Part shown: piece after piece, positions 5,178 to 9,440 of the stretch
How positions within the stretch are numbered: the stretch's first letter is position 1
Layout: each line of letters begins with the position of its first letter
Assembly (NCBI GenBank): GCA_050013395.1
Contig: JBEKFI010000124.1
Span: 1-9,440 of the forward strand
Reading direction: 5' to 3'
Source: JBEKZD01 sp050013395
Lineage (GTDB): Bacteria; Verrucomicrobiota; Verrucomicrobiia; Palsa-1439
Length of the DNA: 9,440 bases
Position numbers and translations under genes: made by a program
The notes under the pieces: model-generated
Database searches by the model: none
What the model was told of the DNA's origin: nothing
What the model saw: the letters and a program-made list of their open reading frames with translations, nothing else

Positions 5178-6671
5178 GTGAGTTCAACTCCCCCAATCAA
5201 AATCGGCTTGGTCAGCCTAGGCTGCGCCAAAAACCTCGTCGACAGCGAAGTGATGCTCGGTTCGCTGTTGCGCGACGGGATGCAACTGACCGAGGACGCC
5301 CAAGAGGCGGATGTCGTCATCGTCAACACATGCGGCTTCATCGAAGCGTCCAAGCAGGAATCCATCAACGCGGTCCTCAAGGCGAGCGAATTGCGCGAGA
5401 CCGGTAACTGCAAAGCGCTCATCATGGCAGGCTGCCTGGCGCAGCGTTACCCGAAAGATCTTCAGAAGGAATTGCCCGAAGTGGACGCCATCGTCGGTTT
5501 GAACGAAGTCCCGCGCATCGGCGAGATCGTGCGAGAAGTGCTTTGTCGTCGTGGGAGCGGCGTCCCCGCCGCGACCGGGCTGGAGAATCGCGGCGGGGAC
5601 GCCGCTCCCACAAGCCAGCGACCAAATCTGTTCTGGTCCGGCCCGGCGAAGTACATCTCCGACTACGCTGCGCCGCGATTTCGGCTCACGCCAAAGCATT
5701 ACGGTTATGTGAAGATCGCCGAAGGCTGCAATCATCCGTGCACGTTTTGCAGCATCCCCCGTATCCGGGGCAAACACCGCAGCCGCCCGATAGACGACGT
5801 GGTGGCCGAAGTGCGTTCGCTCGTTGCCAACGGCGTCCACGAGATCAATCTCATCTCGCAGGACACGACGTTCTATGGAAAGGACCTTGTGGCAGGCGCG
5901 CCCGTAGGGGCACAGCATGCTGTGCCCCTACAATGGCAGCAACCGTCACTGGCCTCCCTGCTCCTCGCAATTCAACGGATCGAGGGCGATTTCTGGGTGC
6001 GGCTGCTGTACACACATCCGGCCCACTGGAGCGATGAATTGATCGACACGATTGCCGAGTGCAACAAGGTTTGCCGTTACGTGGACGTCCCGTTGCAGCA
6101 CATCAGCGACCGGATGCTCGAACGGATGCGGCGCGAGACCGATGGGCGCTACATCCGGCGTCTCCTGCGCAACCTGCGCGCCGGCATTCCCGGGATCGCG
6201 TTGCGCACGACGTTCATCGTCGGTTTTCCCGGCGAAACCGAAAAAGAGTTCGAGGAACTGCTGGCGTTCATCGAGCAGACAAAGTTCGAGCGGCTCGGCA
6301 TCTTCACGTACTCACGGGAAGATCACACCGCGGCGGGCAATATGAAAGGGCAGGTATCCGCGAAGGTGAAGAAGCAGCGATACGACCGGGCGATGGCGCT
6401 CCAACAGAAGGTGTCGCGCGAGATTCACGAGCAGATGATCGGCAAGACGCTGCGTGTGCTCATCGAAGGGCCGCAGAACGGCGGCTTGCCCCGCTTGGAG
6501 CGGGGTTGGCTCGCCCGTTCGCACGCGGATGCGCCGGAGATTGACAGCACTGTTTTTGTTCAGGGCGACGCGAAACCGGGCGAATTCGCCGAAGTCCGAA
6601 TCACCGGTGCCCGCGAGTACGACCTCACGGGCGAGACATTGCCCGATGCCGGCGTTTTTAACCGCGGATGA
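5178..6671 (+). CDS. rimO: Ribosomal protein S12 methylthiotransferase RimO
   Basis: A radical-SAM enzyme with two iron-sulfur clusters that methylthiolates an aspartate of ribosomal protein S12. It has 497 residues from GTG at 5178, longer than the usual ~440. The N-terminal cluster cysteines are C16 (S-L-G-C-A-K-N-L-V-D-S-E), C52 (N-T-C-G-F) and C86 (A-G-C-L-A-Q-R). The radical-SAM motif is C184, C188, C191 (C-N-H-P-C-T-F-C). A C-terminal TRAM domain follows, with D-A-P-E-I-D and Y-D-L-T-G-E near the end. Three extra stretches account for the length and all derive from palindromes: residues about 125-147 between the first two domains, 243-252 in a radical-SAM loop and about 436-446 in the TRAM domain. 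All catalytic cysteines remain. No clear ribosome binding site precedes the GTG, so the start is somewhat uncertain. Confidence 0.93.
   Translation: MSSTPPIKIGLVSLGCAKNLVDSEVMLGSLLRDGMQLTEDAQEADVVIVNTCGFIEASKQESINAVLKASELRETGNCKALIMAGCLAQRYPKDLQKELPEVDAIVGLNEVPRIGEIVREVLCRRGSGVPAATGLENRGGDAAPTSQRPNLFWSGPAKYISDYAAPRFRLTPKHYGYVKIAEGCNHPCTFCSIPRIRGKHRSRPIDDVVAEVRSLVANGVHEINLISQDTTFYGKDLVAGAPVGAQHAVPLQWQQPSLASLLLAIQRIEGDFWVRLLYTHPAHWSDELIDTIAECNKVCRYVDVPLQHISDRMLERMRRETDGRYIRRLLRNLRAGIPGIALRTTFIVGFPGETEKEFEELLAFIEQTKFERLGIFTYSREDHTAAGNMKGQVSAKVKKQRYDRAMALQQKVSREIHEQMIGKTLRVLIEGPQNGGLPRLERGWLARSHADAPEIDSTVFVQGDAKPGEFAEVRITGAREYDLTGETLPDAGVFNRG
5551..5611. repeat. Perfect 24-bp inverted repeat inside rimO
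   Basis: The arms at 5551-5574 and 5588-5611 are exact reverse complements, beginning GTGGGAGCGGCG and separated by 13 bases. They encode RimO residues about 125-145, including G-V-P-A-A and G-G-D-A-A-P-T. This segment sits in the linker between the N-terminal and radical-SAM domains and has no counterpart in ordinary RimO. From memory, peptides of this kind are common in Verrucomicrobia open frames. Confidence 0.85.
5904..5931. repeat. Perfect 28-bp palindrome inside rimO, GTAG foot at both ends
   Basis: Left half GTAGGGGCACAGCA (5904-5917) is the exact reverse complement of right half TGCTGTGCCCCTAC (5918-5931), with no loop. It encodes residues 243-252 (V-G-A-Q-H-A-V-P-L-Q) between the conserved D-T-T-F-Y-G-K-D-L and the following L-A-S-L-L helix, a loop that varies in the family. 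Confidence 0.85.
6489..6505. repeat. CCCCGCT-TGG-AGCGGGG hairpin inside rimO
   Basis: CCCCGCT (6489-6495) pairs with AGCGGGG (6499-6505) across the loop TGG. It is the third member of the hairpin family found at 4782-4800 and 4987-5005; the flanking bases (CTTG before, TTGG after) are also related. It encodes residues within L-P-R-L-E-R-G-W, just ahead of R-S-H-A-D-A-P-E-I-D in the TRAM domain. Confidence 0.7.
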
Positions 6672-6874
6672 CGCTTGCCGCGTTCTACGTGGCGGCTGGA
6701 CGCGGGGTCTTTCGGATGGCCACGTTTACCCGCCTCTGGCGGCGCCGTAGGCGACCAGGGCTTCCGCGTGGCCACGTCTCAGTTCATTCCGAGCCTGTGA
6801 GGAATCTCTGTCGTTGCCGTTGGTCGTTCGATTCGCTACACTGGCTACGTTGTCTGGACGAACAGCGGATTCTC
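6672..6874. other. Gap between rimO and the DUF4160 gene
   Basis: The frame of the DUF4160 gene is open upstream to 6668, but the translation there is Arg/Gly-rich and unlike the family. The gap has a direct repeat of TGGCCACG (6717-6724 and 6769-6776) with similar flanks, and a CCGCC-TCT-GGCGG hairpin (6730-6742) between the copies, followed closely by GTAG at 6747-6750. No promoter or terminator is clear. Confidence 0.5.
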
Positions 6875-7138
6875 TTGATACCTGAACTCAGCCGATTCTT
6901 TGGGATCGTGATCGTGATGTACTGGAAGGAGCACGGCGTGCCGCATTTCCACGCCAAATACGCCGGCCAGCGCGCGTCGTTCTCCATCGCTGACCTCAAA
7001 TTGTTGGAGGGACACCTGCCGCCGCGGGTCACGGCGTTGGTCTTGGAATGGGCATTTCTGCACCGCGACGAATTGCAGAAGAATTGGGAACGTGCTCTGG
7101 CAAAGAAGCCATTGAAATCCATTGCGCCTCTGGAATAG
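6875..7138 (+). CDS. DUF4160 family protein
   Basis: A small protein of unknown biochemical role, frequently found beside a DUF2442 gene. From TTG at 6875 it has 87 residues, the usual family size. Family features are visible: R-F-F-G-I-V-I-V-M-Y-W at 7-17, the P-H-F-H-A signature at 23-27, E-G-H-L-P at 47-51, L-V-L-E-W-A about 57-62, and the ending K-P-L-K-S-I-A-P-L-E. Relatives usually start M-P-x-[IL]-[ST]-R-F; here the codon at the expected Met is ATA, and TTG lies one codon upstream, so TTG is the best available start. No strong ribosome binding site is seen. An ATG at 6917 would remove the first strand. The DUF2442 gene begins 13 bases after its stop, so the two are co-transcribed. A toxin-antitoxin-like role is sometimes suggested for such pairs but is not shown here. 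Confidence 0.8.
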   Translation: MIPELSRFFGIVIVMYWKEHGVPHFHAKYAGQRASFSIADLKLLEGHLPPRVTALVLEWAFLHRDELQKNWERALAKKPLKSIAPLE

Positions 7139-7151
7139 GATTCCGTCAACG

Positions 7152-7454
7152 ATGCACTTTGTGACCTCAGTCGAATACGTGTCCGGCTACAAACTCCGCT
7201 TGGGTTTCGAGGACGGCAGCGTGCGGTTGGTGGACCTGGCGACGGAGTTGGACGGCGAGGTTTTCGAACCGTTGAAAGACCTGCGCATCTTTCGGAGCGC
7301 CCGGCTCGACCCCGATCTGGACACCGTCGTCTGGAGCAACGGCGCTGATATGTCGCCCGATTTCCTCTACGCGATCGGTCAACCCGTGAAAGCTAGGCGT
7401 CGCGTCGCCCACCAGGTGGCCGAAGCTCGGGCCAAGTATCGCGCGAAACGCTGA
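7152..7454 (+). CDS. DUF2442 family protein
   Basis: It has 100 residues from ATG 7152. The family pattern is clear: an opening V-T-S-V-E-Y-V-S-G-Y-K-L-R-L-G-F, then D-G-S-V-R-L-V-D-L, V-F-E-P-L-K-D at about 38-44, and the signature V-V-W-S-N-G-A-D-M-S-P-D-F-L-Y at about 59-73. The last 25 residues are basic (K-A-R-R-R and K-Y-R-A-K-R), which could contact nucleic acid. It lies 13 bases after the DUF4160 stop, forming the common two-gene unit. Function is unknown; regulatory or antitoxin-like roles are guesses from context. Confidence 0.85.
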   Translation: MHFVTSVEYVSGYKLRLGFEDGSVRLVDLATELDGEVFEPLKDLRIFRSARLDPDLDTVVWSNGADMSPDFLYAIGQPVKARRRVAHQVAEARAKYRAKR

Positions 7455-7497
7455 GCACGGTAGATTCCCTGCAACGCCTGCCGTCCAGTGTCTGTCC

Positions 7498-7543
7498 GCG
7501 CGCGAATACGACCTTATGGGCGAGACATCGCCTTGTGCCAGCG
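7498..7543 (+). repeat. Diverged duplicate of the rimO 3' end
   Basis: Ungapped alignment of this stretch with 6609-6654 gives 37 of 46 identical bases. The source codes the RimO tail A-R-E-Y-D-L-T-G-E; here the same frame would read A-R-E-Y-D-L-M-G-E. It lies just past DUF2442 and overlaps the 3' end of the facing glutathione S-transferase-like gene. The copies bracket the DUF4160-DUF2442 pair as direct repeats. Confidence 0.6.
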
Positions 7544-8158
7544 CTGCAAATGTTTGAGCGGCGGCAGCTTTGTCCTGCCGCTGTAAAGATAATTGCCGAG
7601 AATGCCGAACAGATCGTAGTCCACAAAGAGCGGCGCTTTTCCCAGCAGGAAACGCGAGGACGCCAGCATGTTGTCCATCGGCTTGAGCAACTCGGCAAAC
7701 TGACGGTTCAGCCTCGTGCGGTCGCGGGTCTATTGCTGGAGGCAACCCTTGCCGAACTTCCGTTCCTTAAATCGTGTGAGCATCACGCGCTCGACGAGCG
7801 GGCGAGTCGAAATGATGTAGCTGTTGTCCACGCGGAATCCGACATCCTCGAGTTGGCTCTCGATATAGCGGGCGAGAATGGCTTGGATTCCTTCCTTCTC
7901 GCGCGGAAACAAACCGAGCTTGTACTTCGCGTCCACGTACCGCGCCACTTCCTGTCCAAAATCCGTGAAATCGGACACCGCCCTTTTCCCGTCCACGATG
8001 CACGGGACGGTGTACCCGCGTCCCTTCGTGGCCCGGATGACTTCACTGCGGTCGTGCGATGGGATGTTTTTGATCCGGTGCGGAATGCCATGCCGCTCCA
8101 GAATCCGCCGAACCGTGATGCAAAACGGCGACCACGGGAACTGAATCAATGTGATCAT
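7514..8158 (-). pseudogene. Glutathione S-transferase-like protein, interrupted by an in-frame TAG
   Basis: The first 142 codons carry a thioredoxin-fold N-terminal domain: P-W-S-P-F-C near residues 8-13 and the cis-proline site T-V-P-C-I-V-D (Pro about 51). A helical domain then begins. At 7732-7730 a TAG stops the frame after C-L-Q-Q, yet the same frame continues for 71 sense-like codons with typical C-terminal family features (L-L-G-K-A-P-L-F-V-D-Y-D-L-F-G, then L-Q-R-W-H-K-A-M) to a TAA at 7516-7514. No frameshift is needed to join the parts. A change of TGG (Trp) to TAG is the simplest explanation. The full length, about 213 residues, is normal for the family. It is either a recent nonsense mutation, a sequencing error or stop readthrough. 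The gene faces DUF2442 convergently. Confidence 0.75.
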
Positions 8159-8178
8159 TGGTGCATCGTTTCTCCTTT
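8155..8178 (-). promoter_or_regulatory. Ribosome binding site with a three-codon leader overlapping the GST-like start
   Basis: On the minus strand AAAGGAGA (8178-8171) lies 5 bases before an ATG at 8166 that reads M-H-Q-stop, and 13 bases before the GST-like ATG at 8158. The leader's TGA (8157-8155) overlaps that ATG as ATGA. The shorter spacing favours ribosome entry at the leader, followed by restart on the main gene, or it may be chance. Confidence 0.35.
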
Positions 8179-8345
8179 CAACCGCTTTCTCACCGCGTGT
8201 GCCTTTTCAGCGCCGCCGATTACATCGGAGGTCGCGCGAAAAATCTAGAACAGAATGCATGTTCCGCCAATTTTTTTGTGGCGATAATCGCTACAAGAAG
8301 ATCAAGCCCAGCACTACAAGCCAGTAGCGCGGGCCTTCGCCGCGA

Positions 8346-8379
8346 CGAAGCTTGCCCCGTAAAACGGGGTGAAGCTTCG
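8346..8379. repeat. Long hairpin with AAGCTT in both arms
   Basis: CGAAGCTTGCCCCG (8346-8359) pairs with CGGGGTGAAGCTTCG (8365-8379) with one unpaired base and a TAAAA loop. No T-run follows. The CCCCG/CGGGG core resembles the other hairpins in the window (486-505 and the manA insert). Confidence 0.65.
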
Positions 8380-8387
8380 GCCACGCA

Positions 8388-8429
8388 GGCGGGCGTCCCG
8401 CCCGTTCCGTCGCATAGGCGTCCCGCCCG
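8388..8429. repeat. Two direct copies of GGCGTCCCGCCCG
   Basis: Copies lie at 8392-8404 and 8417-8429. The first also forms the hairpin GGCGGG-CGT-CCCGCC (8388-8402). The pair is noncoding and belongs to the same repeat-laden gap. Confidence 0.6.
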
Positions 8430-8742
8430 CTCAGTCCCCCGCAAGCGTTCCGGAATCGGGCCGACGGCAACTAACCACGGATTGCCGCCCAGTCGCCCCT
8501 CGGCGTTTGCCGCGGAAGTACAGCGTGCGGCGTCTCGCGCACTCGGCTCCGCTACGCTCGGCTTCGCGGATTTCGTGTCCACCTCAAGCTCTCAAGAGTC
8601 GCGAAGGTCGCAGCAACTTATGGCTTGTGAGACCCTCGTTGCTCCGTGCCGTCTTTTCCTGTCCAATACGCTGACTTGTTCTCGTGGAAATGCTAGATTT
8701 TCGGCGAAAAGACAAGACAATCCCGTTACAGAAGGAGCTTTA

Positions 8743-8766
8743 TTACACGGCGATTAGGCCGTGTAA
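8743..8766. repeat. Perfect 9-bp inverted repeat, possible operator
   Basis: TTACACGGC (8743-8751) and GCCGTGTAA (8758-8766) are exact reverse complements around GATTAG. This stretch is less GC-rich than its surroundings. The spacing of two half-sites suits a dimeric regulator, and the site lies upstream of the small membrane ORF. It has no following T-run. Confidence 0.4.
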
Positions 8767-8792
8767 AGATAAGTTGGGTGACAAGACGGATT

Positions 8793-8846
8793 ATGACGCC
8801 GGCAGAGGACATATTTCCGAAGATAGACCGGCTCATTGATTCTGGG
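8793..8846 (+). other. Possible N-terminal part of the small membrane protein in another frame
   Basis: ATG at 8793 opens M-T-P-A-E-D-I-F-P-K-I-D-R-L-I-D-S-G, which reads like a genuine protein start. The frame then turns Arg-rich and stops at 8897. A -1 shift at GGG (8844-8846) would join it to the membrane ORF as S-G-V-W-S-P-R-F, for about 87 residues in total. One missing G would explain this. Confidence 0.25.
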
Positions 8847-9055
8847 TGTGGTCGCCGCGCTTCGAGAATGCGGTCAAACCGTTTGTTATCACGATGATTA
8901 TGAAAAGCGCGCTGAACCCCTTTCTGAAGGCGATGGCAAAGTCTCTGAAGCGTACACTGATATTCCTGTTATTGCTGGTTGCGCTCCTCATTCTGATCTA
9001 CATGGTTGCTTGGGTGTATCATGCGATCTTCGGGACTCTCGGCGGTAACGCTTAG
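8846..9055 (+). CDS. Small single-pass membrane protein, unknown
   Basis: From GTG 8846 the frame gives 69 residues; ATGs at 8894, 8900 and 8933 would give 53, 51 and 40. A strongly hydrophobic segment of some 22-26 residues (F-L-L-L-L-V-A-L-L-I-L-I-Y-M-V-A-W) follows a basic stretch (K-S-L-K-R), predicting a basic, cytoplasmic N-terminus. Third codon positions in this frame are mostly G or C, whereas the overlapping frame at 8836-9048 is T-rich there, so this frame is the better one. AAGG at 8927-8930 is only 2 bases before the 8933 ATG; no ribosome binding site serves the others. I recognise no family. The true N-terminus may be in another frame at 8793. Confidence 0.4.
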   Translation: MWSPRFENAVKPFVITMIMKSALNPFLKAMAKSLKRTLIFLLLLVALLILIYMVAWVYHAIFGTLGGNA

Positions 9056-9440
9056 TCTCAAATGAGGATACTACCACCCAACCCGTCAGTGGAGCGAACT
9101 GGCGACCCGCTGCGCGGTTCAGGCCAGGACGTTGACAGCGCGCATCCCTCCAACGACCATCCAAATCAACTTTGACGGAGCAACAAGCATTCGACTGCGC
9201 CAGATTACAGTTCGTATGCTCGTCGTTCAAGTATCCAAGCTGTGGTGGGTGTGATTAGGGTGCATCTCGACACTACCACCATGGCCAGCCTCGGGCCTTT
9301 TACAGGGCTGTAGGTAGGGGCCAGACCGCTGGGCTGCCCGTCCCCGAAAAACGCGGCGCGCCCGGCGGTCGCGCCCTACCTCGCACAACACCAGTACGTT
9401 CGGTGTTCGGTGGGTTACGGTGGTGGTGCTCAGATACGCC
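9056..9440. other. Right-end gap with repeats, no gene
   Basis: No frame on either strand looks like a gene. The 12-mer GAYACTACCACC occurs at 9067-9078 and 9269-9280, matching the ends of the element at 395-525. An imperfect inverted copy (GGTGGTGGTGCT, 9419-9430, 9 of 12 matching) lies near the right edge. The inverted repeat at 9313-9380 lies between the last two. Confidence 0.5.
9313..9380. repeat. Imperfect inverted repeat with GGTAGGG/CCCTACC ends
   Basis: The left arm begins GGTAGGGG (9313) and holds GACCGCTGGGC; the right arm, read inverted from 9380, begins GGTAGGGC and holds GACCGCCGGGC. The arms match apart from small gaps and substitutions, around a centre near 9342-9352. GTAG at the outer foot follows the pattern of the other palindromes. 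Confidence 0.6.

Larger units (their letters stand above)
8159..8689. other. Repeat-rich gap without a gene
   Basis: Long open frames on both strands here read as Arg/Ser/Pro-rich translations of repeats and show no family features. Contents: a near-palindrome TGTGGCGAT-A-ATCGCTACA (8277-8295), the long hairpin at 8346-8379, two copies of GGCGTCCCGCCCG (8392-8404, 8417-8429), and at 8530-8550 a near copy of 5031-5051. The region looks like a graveyard of short dispersed repeats. Confidence 0.6.

Noticed and set aside
7167..7745. Minus-strand frame of 192 codons
   Set aside because: It is antisense to DUF2442 and out of frame with the GST-like gene, whose own frame is clearly better.
8158..8757. 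Plus-strand frame of 199 codons in the repeat gap
   Set aside because: The translation is Arg/Ser/Pro-rich and coincides with palindromes; the minus-strand frame there looks the same. Neither shows a family.
8836..9048. 70-codon frame overlapping the small membrane ORF
   Set aside because: Its third codon positions are T-rich, unlike genes here, whereas the membrane frame has G/C there.

Overview
The window is a stretch of bacterial chromosome with a GC content I estimate at about 60% by eye. It carries housekeeping genes embedded in an unusually dense set of short palindromic repeats. My best guess is a Verrucomicrobiota member (Pedosphaera/Limisphaerales type). This rests on the combination of a divergent manA, an ftsK - short RodZ-like - rimO string, and GC-rich palindromes that enter coding sequence. 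It is inference, not proof; no rRNA or other marker is present.

Layout. At the left edge, on the minus strand, a 47-codon gene of unknown function runs into the first codons of a second gene that leaves the window; their junction overlaps and has a strong ribosome binding site. Positions 161-592 hold no convincing gene, but contain a repeat cluster bounded by an inverted 12-mer. manA (mannose-6-phosphate isomerase) lies on the minus strand and diverges from ftsK across a 72-base gap. On the plus strand follow ftsK (DNA translocase), a short RodZ-like HTH/membrane protein and rimO (ribosomal protein S12 methylthiotransferase). Next comes a small pair, DUF4160 then DUF2442. Facing them on the minus strand is a glutathione S-transferase-like gene interrupted by an in-frame TAG. 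The right 1.3 kb is repeat-rich intergenic DNA plus one small single-pass membrane ORF whose N-terminus may lie in another frame.

The most striking signal is the palindromes. Many begin with the tetranucleotide GTAG at the foot of a hairpin, often as inverted pairs, which resembles REP/BIME elements. They sit between genes and also inside manA, the RodZ-like gene and rimO, where reading frame is kept and the host protein gains extra residues at family-variable loops. rimO alone carries three such insertions. The second notable point is a diverged copy of the last ~46 bases of the rimO region on the far side of the DUF4160-DUF2442 pair, which suggests that this pair was inserted or duplicated in at the rimO 3' end.

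Functionally the core genes are unrelated housekeeping functions (sugar phosphate metabolism, chromosome segregation, cell shape, ribosome modification). No mobile element enzyme, CRISPR array, tRNA or rRNA is visible.
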